Assembly: GCA_964348185.1 (NCBI GenBank)
Contig: CAYGBW010000027.1
Span: forward strand, 1-6,787
Reading direction: 5' to 3'
Source: CAYGBW01 sp964348185
GTDB taxonomy: Bacteria; Desulfobacterota; BSN033; WVXP01
DNA: 6,787 nt
Below are positions 1 through 6,079 of this stretch, piece by piece (the first letter of the stretch is position 1; each line of letters starts with the position of its first letter). The notes beneath the pieces were generated by a model, which saw only the letters and a program-made list of their open reading frames with translations, made no database searches and was not told where the DNA came from. Position numbers and translations under genes: made by a program.

Positions 1-4
1 AGCA

Positions 5-550
5 GTGAGGCGCTTAATTCGGACTGAGAAACCCTCTAGGCTCAGAGCCAGTAAACCCAGAGGCAGCGGCAAGACATCCGGGATTCGAACCGTTCTGGCC
101 TCTGACAGAGGGATTTCTCTGGTTGAAGTCTTGATCGCGGCAATCATCGTGGGGATCGCCGTGATCTCGGTCTCCTACATGTTCGGGGCGGCCGGAGCCG
201 ATGTTGTCAAGCTGGGCAGTCAGAGGGTCTGCCTTCAGGTGGCCCAGGAAGAAATGGAGTACCTCCTCAGCCAGCCCTATGACGCCGTCGAGCTTGCCGA
301 AGGGCAAGGCACCCGAAGGTTCAGGAGACCCCCCAACACCGACGTAACCGCCCTCGACGGGACCCTCTTCGTGGTTTGGCAGATCGATGATATCGATGAA
401 CCCGCAAACGGTGTGGGAATTGACTATAAGCGAATCATTCTCACACTCTATGACGATCATCTCGACAACGAGGTCTGGCCGCCAGGAAACGTCCCCCCCT
501 TTGGGGAGGTGGAGCGGGTGGTCACCCTAGTGACCTTATTCTCCCCATAG
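5..550 (+). CDS. PilV-like type IV minor prepilin (class III signal peptide)
   Basis: The protein is 181 aa and starts with GTG at 5, the only usable start visible; an earlier start before the window cannot be excluded. It has a basic leader of about 36 residues ending in DRG, then ISLVEVLIAAIIVGIAVISV. This is the prepilin peptidase site: cleavage would follow G36, leaving I37 as the new N-terminus and E41 as the conserved Glu at mature position 5. The hydrophobic helix covers about residues 37-56. A short amphipathic stretch follows, containing VAQEEMEYLLSQPYD, which is typical of PilV/GspI-type minor pilins. The rest is a small beta-rich periplasmic head. By family knowledge such proteins enter the inner membrane, are processed by PilD and join the pilus priming complex. 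The leader is long for this class. The next prepilin gene follows after 12 bases. The class is clear; the exact PilV assignment is inferred from gene order. Confidence 0.85.
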   Translation: MRRLIRTEKPSRLRASKPRGSGKTSGIRTVLASDRGISLVEVLIAAIIVGIAVISVSYMFGAAGADVVKLGSQRVCLQVAQEEMEYLLSQPYDAVELAEGQGTRRFRRPPNTDVTALDGTLFVVWQIDDIDEPANGVGIDYKRIILTLYDDHLDNEVWPPGNVPPFGEVERVVTLVTLFSP

Positions 551-553
551 CCC

Positions 554-557
554 GGAG
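554..557 (+). promoter_or_regulatory. Ribosome binding site for the PilW-like gene
   Basis: GGAG lies five bases before a GTG GTG pair (563 and 566), immediately after the stop codon of the preceding prepilin gene. It supports a GTG start for the PilW-like gene and translation from a shared transcript. Confidence 0.6.
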
Positions 558-562
558 TTCCC

Positions 563-1237
563 GTGGTGCGACAGTTCTCGCGATCCTCCGAGTTTTTCGA
601 CCCCCTTTTCAGATCGAGGGGAACGGTGCTTCTTGAAGTCCTCGTGTCCTCCCTCATCACGGTGGTGGTGATTCTGGCCGTTGGCACGTTTTTTCTCGAG
701 AACCTCAGGGTTTTTAACCGGGGTAAGGAGCAGATGGAGCTCCAGCGAATGGGGACCCTGGCCATGGAGGGAATGGTTCGAGCCATTCGGGAGGGGAGTC
801 AGGTTAGTTTAGGCAATTACGATGGGATTTCGAACGCTTATCAAGCCATTCAGATCTCTTATCCTGGAGAACCCTTTTTCGATGTGAACCACAATGGGGT
901 GTGGGACTCGGGTGAGCCCTTTGTCGACATCGATCGGAACGGGCAGTGGAACGGTGCGAGCGACGGAACAGGCGGGAATCCCATGCCCACGGTCTATTTC
1001 GAGTTTGATCCCGGGACGGGGACGATCAAGAGAGGAACCGACCCCTTCGATTGTGTCGACTGGGATATTCTGGTCAATGATGGGACACGGGGATCGATCT
1101 GGTTCGACGCGGTGGAATTTGACCTGGCCATTCGGTCTGTCGGGATGACCTTCACGATTCGAAACGACATGGCCACGAGTGACCCGGCCGACGACATTAG
1201 CATGGACTTCTCATCGTCTGTGAAATTCAGGGAGTAG
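563..1237 (+). CDS. PilW-like minor prepilin with EF-hand-type calcium loops
   Basis: The protein is 224 aa with a GTG start; the second GTG at 566 is an equally possible start. The leader of 20 residues ends in RSRG and is followed by TVLLEVLVSSLITVVVILAV, a prepilin peptidase site with cleavage after G20 and Glu at mature position 5 (E25). A transmembrane/assembly helix spans about 21-44. The following helix (residues 45-80, rich in E, Q, M and R) continues the pilin stalk. Residues 107-131 hold two Asp/Asn loops, D107-x-N109-x-N111-G-x-W-D115-x-G-E118 and D122-x-D124-x-N126-G-x-W, which look like calcium-binding loops of the EF-hand/dockerin kind. The C-terminal half is beta-rich. The gene sits 12 bases after the PilV-like gene and 5 bases before the PilX-like gene, the usual pilV-pilW-pilX order. 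By family role it would be a minor pilin of the pilus priming or tip complex. Calcium binding is inferred from the motif only. Confidence 0.82.
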   Translation: MVRQFSRSSEFFDPLFRSRGTVLLEVLVSSLITVVVILAVGTFFLENLRVFNRGKEQMELQRMGTLAMEGMVRAIREGSQVSLGNYDGISNAYQAIQISYPGEPFFDVNHNGVWDSGEPFVDIDRNGQWNGASDGTGGNPMPTVYFEFDPGTGTIKRGTDPFDCVDWDILVNDGTRGSIWFDAVEFDLAIRSVGMTFTIRNDMATSDPADDISMDFSSSVKFRE

Positions 1238-1242
1238 AAAGG

Positions 1243-3660
1243 GTGGAGATCGACCCCTGCGATGGGGATCTCATGAGCAGCGATTCCTCGGAAAGGGGAT
1301 CTTTCTTCCGTGGAGGAGCCTTGGCTTTTCAAAAGGGACAAGAAATGCGGGGATACGCCCTGGTCATGGCCGTGGTTTTTGTTTTTCTTCTCACCCTCTT
1401 TGGTCTGGCCTTCTTTCAGCTGGCCGAAACGGATGTCGATCTTGTGGGGGACAACCGAAATGCCATGGAGGCCGCGTATGCCGCCCATGGAGGCCTCGAG
1501 AAGGTGAGATGGATCCTCAAGCATCACACCACCCTGAGGAGAGGGGACGGAAGTCTTTTTCCGAACCTCAACCCCTTCAGCCCTGCCTTTTATGCTGGAG
1601 GCTACCTTTCAGATTTTCAACAGGTCGCCCATGACAACCCGGGGATTCTCTCTCCGGGAGGGTTTGAGCTCCCCCGATACTTCCGAATCAATCTCGTGGA
1701 TGGAAGAGCTGGCGATCCGGCCAACCCTGTGCTACTGACCGGTGTGAGGGTTCAGGTTCTCGGGGCTCTGGACGTGGATGGGGATGGAGAGGCCGGTCTG
1801 GAGCATACGGATTCCGAGAGTTTTTACGTTGACCGGGACGACGTGAACCGGAAATTCGAGGCCATCATCGCCCTTCCCGGTTCGCTGGGAGAAGACCTGT
1901 CGGCCGGTGCGCCGGTTTTTTACGACGAGAGTGGGGTAGAGATCGCCGGTTTTTCAGAAGAGATGGGAAGACTGATCACCCAGGATGGGTATGATGTGCC
2001 CGGCGCAAGCGGCTACTTCTACTGGCAACGGGATGATTCACTGCCAGGCTGGGATCGGTATGACTACGTTTTTGGAAGGCCGATCAGACAGGGGCAAATT
2101 GAACTCCCTCCAGGTCTTTTTGATGGCAACGGGACTCCCCGGCTTGCCTATTTCTCAGACCTCGATCCGAGACAGTATCAGGGGAATCAGGTTTTTGACA
2201 GAGACAACGACCCCACTCGGGGGATTGATGGCCGGAGCACCGTCTATGTCGATGGGGACGTGACGATTCGAGGCGTGGACTTCGGTTACCTCGATAACAA
2301 CGGCAACCTCAGGGGCGGTGACTGGCAAGAAACCGATGTCACCCTCATCGCCACAGGGACGCTGACGGCCAGGAACATCCAGAGCGGAAACGTGGGCCGT
2401 CTCACCCTCATCGCCCCAAGCATCCTTTTGGTGGGAGATTATGACACCCGGATTAATGGAATCGCGTTGGCGAGCGACACCCTTACCTTGGACGATCAGG
2501 AGACTTCAGGAGATCCTCACGGGTGCCCCTATGGGGTTTTGAAAGGCGAAAACCCCTCAGCGCCCCTCCGGTACGCCGCCTATTTCATGGGGACCATGAT
2601 CGCTGGCACGAGCATCAACCTCAGAAACTCTGGATGGACCGTTCTTTTTGACGAGAAGGTCATCAACGGCCTTATGCACGACACAATCCTTTCCAAGCCG
2701 ACCATGGTCTACGAAGATGGGGAAGACGTGAATTTCCCAAACGATTGGATTGAGGTTGACGGCGAAATAGGAACCCAGCAAGAAACGTACACCGCCGAAG
2801 AGATCAGCGCTGGCGATGGGGCGTCGTGGGATCAGGGAGGAGACGGGTGGCCCAATGTTATGCGGATCGTTCACAGCCCCGTGTGGTCGCCAACGGACGA
2901 CTGCCACGATTACGGGATTGAGGATCAGCTTGAGCTAGACTTTGAGGACATCGGTATTGGCTTGCAGGACTGGTCGAATTATCGGGCCCTGACCTTCTGG
3001 ATGTCTCTGGACAACTATAGACGGGTCTCCGGGCTAAGAGAGACACTTCGCATGTTCTATTTCCGGGTGCGGCTGGTGGACAACGCTAACGAGGACGCCT
3101 TTTTTGGGCTTTCCAGCACCGGTTTTCATCTTTCCCGTTACCACAGTGCGTATGACAGCATAGAAAACCCAGGCGATGGTGTATGGAAGCGTGTGCGAAT
3201 CCCATTGACAGAAATCGATCCGACCCGACCTTTTAATATCACAATTGTCGATGAGATCCGAATCTTACTCGACGATTTTACACTCAGCTGGTATTCCTCC
3301 AGCGGAGCCAAAGAGTGGATCAGCTATGACCCTAGCGGCGATGCGTATGGCCAGCAAGGGAAATTTGTCTTCCATACAGGAGGAAACCAGTATCCGGTGA
3401 GATTCGAGAAGACCTCTGATAACCGGCACAGGCTTCGCTACACCGATGCAGGGGGGGGAGACCGCATCATCCAGTGGAATCCGGATCCCAGTACGACGAC
3501 GATGTACGACCTCTACTTTGAGGATCAATTCAACCCGGCCATGCGAATCGATCAGATCCAGGTACCGGGAAAGCCCGCCAGTAACGCCTATTTGGAATAT
3601 GGGCTGCCTCGGTCTCTCCATTATGCCGTGACCCACCTCGAAGAGTACGAGACGTTTTGA
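1243..3660 (+). CDS. Very large PilX-like pilus assembly protein with beta-rich and possible jelly-roll domains
   Basis: The protein is 805 aa from a GTG start with GGAG at 1231-1234; an in-frame ATG at 1273 is an alternative. A hydrophobic helix covers about residues 38-60. It is preceded by MRG and followed by AETDVDLVGDNRNAMEAAYA, matching the PilX N-terminal pattern (membrane helix, then a polar A/E/N-rich helix). Mature position 5 would be Met42 rather than Glu, as in GspK/PilX-type proteins. Ordinary PilX is about 200 aa, so some 600 residues are additional. Residues about 175-182 hold a DVDGDG acidic loop. Residues about 332-460 contain repeated short beta strands (VYVDGDVTIRG, DVTLIATGTLTARNIQ, RLTLIAPSILLVGDY), suggesting a beta-solenoid-like region. 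Residues about 565-690 (DWSNYRALTFWMSLDN, VWKRVRIPLTEI) look like a jelly-roll carbohydrate-binding-type fold; this last call is weak. It is the last gene of the prepilin operon, probably a surface-exposed tip or adhesin component that plays the part of PilX or PilY1. Confidence 0.75.
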   Translation: MEIDPCDGDLMSSDSSERGSFFRGGALAFQKGQEMRGYALVMAVVFVFLLTLFGLAFFQLAETDVDLVGDNRNAMEAAYAAHGGLEKVRWILKHHTTLRRGDGSLFPNLNPFSPAFYAGGYLSDFQQVAHDNPGILSPGGFELPRYFRINLVDGRAGDPANPVLLTGVRVQVLGALDVDGDGEAGLEHTDSESFYVDRDDVNRKFEAIIALPGSLGEDLSAGAPVFYDESGVEIAGFSEEMGRLITQDGYDVPGASGYFYWQRDDSLPGWDRYDYVFGRPIRQGQIELPPGLFDGNGTPRLAYFSDLDPRQYQGNQVFDRDNDPTRGIDGRSTVYVDGDVTIRGVDFGYLDNNGNLRGGDWQETDVTLIATGTLTARNIQSGNVGRLTLIAPSILLVGDYDTRINGIALASDTLTLDDQETSGDPHGCPYGVLKGENPSAPLRYAAYFMGTMIAGTSINLRNSGWTVLFDEKVINGLMHDTILSKPTMVYEDGEDVNFPNDWIEVDGEIGTQQETYTAEEISAGDGASWDQGGDGWPNVMRIVHSPVWSPTDDCHDYGIEDQLELDFEDIGIGLQDWSNYRALTFWMSLDNYRRVSGLRETLRMFYFRVRLVDNANEDAFFGLSSTGFHLSRYHSAYDSIENPGDGVWKRVRIPLTEIDPTRPFNITIVDEIRILLDDFTLSWYSSSGAKEWISYDPSGDAYGQQGKFVFHTGGNQYPVRFEKTSDNRHRLRYTDAGGGDRIIQWNPDPSTTTMYDLYFEDQFNPAMRIDQIQVPGKPASNAYLEYGLPRSLHYAVTHLEEYETF

Positions 3661-3863
3661 TGGACCGTCTCGGCAGTTCCCCATCCTGTTGATATCATCG
3701 GATTCAAGGAGCAAGCCTGCGCCGTCTTTTTGGAGTGAAGGAATGCCGGAACAGAGGGATACGGGGCGCTAGACGTTGTGAGTCCTGTGAGTCGGATTCA
3801 CGACGATTGAGGGTTGGCGTTGCCGTCATTTCTCTCCTTCCCCTTTCTGTCTCGAGGTTCGTG

Positions 3864-3885
3864 TGGCCCATTATAGAATGGGCCA
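3864..3885. promoter_or_regulatory. Perfect 9-bp inverted repeat upstream of coaE (operator or RNA hairpin)
   Basis: The arms TGGCCCATT and AATGGGCCA are exact reverse complements around the 4-base loop ATAG. The right arm ends 20 bases before the coaE ATG and a few bases before its G-rich ribosome binding site. There is no T run after it, so it is not a typical terminator. The sequence TAGAAT at 3874-3879, inside the palindrome, is a 5-of-6 match to a -10 box, although no good -35 was seen. A protein-binding operator over a coaE promoter, or an mRNA hairpin affecting translation start, are both possible. The symmetry is seen directly; the function is inferred. Confidence 0.5.
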
Positions 3886-3892
3886 GCCAATC

Positions 3893-3899
3893 GGGGGGG
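3893..3899 (+). promoter_or_regulatory. Ribosome binding site that fixes the coaE start
   Basis: A run of seven G (3893-3899) sits six bases before the ATG at 3906. With the kinase P-loop beginning at residue 8 from this ATG, it decides the start against the upstream in-frame GTG at 3735. Confidence 0.55.
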
Positions 3900-3905
3900 T
3901 GTGGA

Positions 3906-4535
3906 ATGGTTGTTGCCGGATTAACCGGTGGAATCGCCAGTGGAAAAACCACGGTGGCCCGCATGTTTGCCAAAGAAGGCGCCCGTGTGATCGATCTAGA
4001 TGAACTCAGCCGGTGGGTGGTCGAGCCTCACAAACCTGCATGGCACGACATTGTCCGGCGATTTGGCAAGACGATTCTGAGAGAAGATGGGACGATCGAT
4101 CGGATCCGTCTTGGCAGCATTGTTTTTGCTGATCCCAAAAAAAGAAAGGCCCTTGAGAAGATCGTTCATCCGAGAGTTTTGGAAGCGTACGAAGAAAATT
4201 TAACAAGAATTATAGAAGACGAACCCAAAGCTATTGTGATTGCAGATGTCCCTCTACTGGCAGAAACCAAAATGGAGGGCCGGTTTGACAAGGTGATTGT
4301 GGTGTACGTTCCACCAGAATTTCAAATGACCAGACTCGCTCAGCGCAACGGACTGAGCAGGCAAGCGGCCCTGGACCGATTGAAATCGCAGATCTCCATG
4401 GAGGAAAAAACCAGGCTAGCCGATTTTGTTATCGACAACAGGGGATCTCTCGAGGAGACGAGGCGCCAGGTGAAGCGCGTCTGTCAGGCTCTGAAGGTGT
4501 TGGAGAGGGAGAAAGGAAGAAAGACAAAGGGGTAA
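3906..4535 (+). CDS. coaE: Dephospho-CoA kinase
   Basis: The enzyme phosphorylates the 3'-hydroxyl of the ribose of dephospho-CoA with ATP, the final step of coenzyme A synthesis, in the cytoplasm. The protein is 209 aa, the usual family length of about 200. The P-loop GGIASGKT is at residues 8-15, right after the first beta strand. DLDELSR (30-36) matches the family's substrate-side DxD motif, and IVHPRV (86-91) matches the conserved HP motif. DVPLLAE (114-120) corresponds to the usual D-x-PLL-x-E. VYVPPEFQMTRLAQRNG (133-149) and RQAALDRLKSQ (152-162) form the lid region, and ADFVIDNRGSLEE (172-184) is the typical C-terminal strand. The ATG start agrees with the family N-terminus and has a G-rich ribosome binding site. 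The gene follows the prepilin operon after 245 bases and converges on a small gene with 11 bases between stops, so it probably has its own promoter. Confidence 0.95.
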   Translation: MVVAGLTGGIASGKTTVARMFAKEGARVIDLDELSRWVVEPHKPAWHDIVRRFGKTILREDGTIDRIRLGSIVFADPKKRKALEKIVHPRVLEAYEENLTRIIEDEPKAIVIADVPLLAETKMEGRFDKVIVVYVPPEFQMTRLAQRNGLSRQAALDRLKSQISMEEKTRLADFVIDNRGSLEETRRQVKRVCQALKVLEREKGRKTKG

Positions 4536-4546
4536 GACCCGGCCTG

Positions 4547-4807
4547 TCAATCGGCACGTTTTTTTTGGCCGTATCTCCGCCGCTCCACCCCGTTCCACGG
4601 CCTTGCTGTGCGGCTTCTCGTTGCCTTTCGAACCAGTTCCAGATGATTGTACAAGCAGTCCTGTGGCTTCACCAGATAGGGGATTGGTCTGCCCATGTGC
4701 AACAGTTTCGACCCATCGATGATCACATAGTCATTCCGGTCCAAAAAGAACTTTTCGCCAGTGAACGGTATAATCACCTTGTAGACATCGCCCCTTTCTT
4801 TTCGCAT
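4547..4807 (-). CDS. Small hypothetical protein, 86 aa, basic C-terminal tail
   Basis: I do not recognise this protein. It is supported by an ATG at 4807 (reverse strand) with GGAGG four bases upstream (4812-4816), and by protein-like composition. The forward-strand frame across it reads as low-quality Cys/Pro/Ser-rich sequence. The first about 50 residues look like a small beta-rich or alpha/beta fold: VYKVIIPFTGEKFFLDRND, then YVIIDGSKLLHMG and IPYLVKPQD. The last about 25 residues are strongly basic and probably disordered, ending NGVERRRYGQKKRAD. There is no signal peptide or membrane segment, so it is presumably cytoplasmic; the tail could contact nucleic acid or an acidic partner. It converges with coaE and is divergent from the ATPase gene, sharing that 236-base upstream region. 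A run of eight A on the coding strand (4566-4559) lies near its 3' end. Confidence 0.7.
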   Translation of the reverse strand: MRKERGDVYKVIIPFTGEKFFLDRNDYVIIDGSKLLHMGRPIPYLVKPQDCLYNHLELVRKATRSRTARPWNGVERRRYGQKKRAD

Positions 4808-4811
4808 AGGG

Positions 4812-4816
4812 CCTCC
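4812..4816 (-). promoter_or_regulatory. Ribosome binding site for the 86-aa gene
   Basis: On the reverse strand GGAGG precedes the ATG at 4807 by four bases. This strong Shine-Dalgarno match is the best evidence that the small reverse-strand frame is a gene rather than a shadow. Confidence 0.65.
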
Positions 4817-4923
4817 GGAAGTCTCCCAGACCTCTCACCTCTCTCGCAGGGAACAGGGACATGCTGGAGGGGAGGGTTTGAAATCGCTATGCGAATGGTG
4901 TGCCAACTCCGCGGATCATCGAC

Positions 4924-4950
4924 TCATACCTAGGGAGCCGGAGGGTATGA
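4924..4950. promoter_or_regulatory. Inverted repeat in the divergent promoter region (candidate operator)
   Basis: The arms TCATACC (4924-4930) and GGTATGA (4944-4950) are exact reverse complements with a 13-base spacer. The repeat is centred about 39 bases before the -35 box at 4971 and about 130 bases before the start of the divergent small gene. This is a plausible place for a dimeric activator or for a regulator of both genes. A 7-bp repeat can arise by chance, so confidence is modest. Confidence 0.35.
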
Positions 4951-4970
4951 CCCCTGTAGGAGTCGGCCTG

Positions 4971-4998
4971 TTGCACGGCCATAAGGGAATGGTATAAT
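4971..4998 (+). promoter_or_regulatory. Sigma70-type promoter with extended -10 for the MoxR-type ATPase gene
   Basis: The -35 is TTGCAC (4971-4976), the spacer is 16 bases, and the -10 is a perfect TATAAT (4993-4998) preceded by TGG, giving the extended -10 form TGnTATAAT. Transcription would start near 5005, leaving a leader of about 40 bases to the ATG at 5044. The weak -35 is commonly tolerated when an extended -10 is present. It drives the ATPase gene and probably the following gene. Confidence 0.7.
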
Positions 4999-5043
4999 TC
5001 CTTCTGAAAGGGTCACAAAACCATAGAGACGGAGATCAGGCCA

Positions 5044-5874
5044 ATGGGGTTTATCGATCACAAGCGGGTCCGAATCGAGGATGTGGAGATCACCCTGGCT
5101 CAACCCACTGAATTGAGCATCCAGTGGGTGGGACAGGAGGAAGTCATCAAGCAGTTACTGGCGGCATGGATGGTCATCGATGAGAAGGATCTTCCCCTCA
5201 ACCCCAGACTGACGGGAAAGCCTGGGGTCGGTAAGACCACGCTTGCCTATACCGCGGCAAGGCGTCTGGGAAAAAGGGTCTACATGTTTCAGGCTACCAT
5301 GGACACACGCCCTGAAGACCTGATCATCACGCCCGTGGTTGCATCGGGGGGAGGCATCTCTTACACCGCGAGTTCTCTGGTGACGGCGATGATCAGGGGG
5401 GAGGTCTGTATCGTCGACGAGGGAAATCGAATGAGTGAGAAATCGTGGGCATCTCTGGCCCCCCTCTTGGATGACCGCCGATATGTCGAATCTCTGGTGA
5501 CCGGTATCAAGATTCCAGCCCAGAGGGGGTTTCTCTTTGCCGTCACGATGAATGATGATACGAGTACTTACGAGATTCCCGAATACATCCATTCCAGGCT
5601 CCAACCTCAGATCTACCTTGATTTCCCGGAAAGAGACGAGGAAAAGATGATTCTCAGGGAAAACCTTCCCTTTGTCGATGATGAGATCCTGGAGTATGTG
5701 GTCGCATTCCTCCAACGGGCCCACGAGAACGAGGAGATCTATACCGTGCGGGACGGCATCAATGTCGCCCGGTATGCGGCAAAGCTAATCAAATCTGAAG
5801 GACTTTCCGTGGTCGATGCCCTGCGGGAGGCCGTCTCCATGACCCTAGGATCAGACGTGGTACAGTACCTCTGA
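5044..5874 (+). CDS. MoxR-type AAA+ ATPase
   Basis: The protein is 276 aa, within the small single-domain MoxR/AAA_5 range. The Walker A motif GKPGVGKT is at residues 58-65, followed by TLAYTAARRLG. Walker B is VCIVDE (121-126) with the catalytic pair D125-E126, then GNRM. Sensor 1 is in AVTMND (N170), the arginine finger is likely R185 in HSRLQPQ, and a sensor-2-like Arg is R236 in the TVRDGIN segment of the C-terminal helical lid (about 196-276). All key residues are intact, so it should hydrolyse ATP. By family knowledge, MoxR ATPases are ring-forming cytoplasmic chaperones that remodel or activate a partner, commonly working with a VWA-domain protein through a metal-dependent adhesion site. 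The ATG has GGAG at 5031-5034 nine bases upstream and a good promoter in front. The next gene, on the same strand, encodes a TIKI/TraB-like protein and is the likely partner. The substrate is unknown. Confidence 0.9.
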   Translation: MGFIDHKRVRIEDVEITLAQPTELSIQWVGQEEVIKQLLAAWMVIDEKDLPLNPRLTGKPGVGKTTLAYTAARRLGKRVYMFQATMDTRPEDLIITPVVASGGGISYTASSLVTAMIRGEVCIVDEGNRMSEKSWASLAPLLDDRRYVESLVTGIKIPAQRGFLFAVTMNDDTSTYEIPEYIHSRLQPQIYLDFPERDEEKMILRENLPFVDDEILEYVVAFLQRAHENEEIYTVRDGINVARYAAKLIKSEGLSVVDALREAVSMTLGSDVVQYL

Positions 5875-6079
5875 ATCGACAGATCCGCTTGGAGCACCAA
5901 TCGGGGGACTCACTCAAGTCTGGAGTGACTGTCGCATGGAATCGGGGAATGGTGGGGTCTGAAAGAGAAGGAAGGCCATTTCCAATCGTTTTCATGTCAA
6001 ACCGCCATCATTCCATCATTCCGATTGCAGAATAGAGCGACCGGGCATGGCGATCTAGTCCAGGAAGGTTGGTTTTTCC
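5875..6079. other. Intergenic gap between the ATPase and the TIKI-like gene
   Basis: These 205 bases show no credible gene and no clear promoter or terminator. They hold a weak hairpin, TCACTC (5910-5915) with GAGTGA (5923-5928) and a 7-base loop, which lacks a T run. They also hold an 8-base tandem duplication, CCATCATT at 6005-6012 and 6013-6020. An AGGAAGG at 6062-6068 may serve as ribosome binding site for the next gene. The gap is long for a tightly coupled operon but does not exclude co-transcription. Confidence 0.5.

Larger units (their letters stand above)
3661..3905. other. Intergenic region between the prepilin operon and coaE
   Basis: No convincing gene is visible in these 245 bases. 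The coaE frame stays open back to a GTG at 3735, but the extra 57 residues precede the expected N-terminus of the kinase and look non-coding. The region contains the direct repeat GTGAGTC (3778-3784 and 3787-3793). The second copy also forms a small hairpin to 3801 (GTGAGT/ATTCAC with one G-T pair and a 3-base loop). A strong palindrome lies at 3864-3885. No clear intrinsic terminator for the prepilin operon could be found. Confidence 0.6.

Noticed and set aside
382..398. Repeated ATCGAT around GAT inside the PilV-like gene, suggestive of a protein-binding palindrome
   Set aside because: It is explained by the coding sequence for alternating Ile and Asp residues (QIDDIDE), lies mid-gene, and has no supporting regulatory context.
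3735..3905. In-frame N-terminal extension of coaE from a GTG at 3735 (57 extra residues)
   Set aside because: Dephospho-CoA kinases begin within a few residues of the P-loop strand. The ATG at 3906 has a strong ribosome binding site, and the extension covers the hairpin and is Arg/Cys/Ser-rich without a domain.
4536..4566. Possible intrinsic terminator of coaE (run of eight T at 4559-4566)
   Set aside because: Only 3-bp stems (for example GCC with GGC, or CCG with CGG) can be formed before the T run, too weak to call a terminator. The T run also lies inside the coding region of the reverse-strand gene.
4565..4933. Forward-strand 122-codon frame opposite the 86-aa gene
   Set aside because: It has low-quality composition and no ribosome binding site support, and it runs through the ATPase upstream region. 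The reverse-strand frame has GGAGG at the correct spacing and a better protein pattern.
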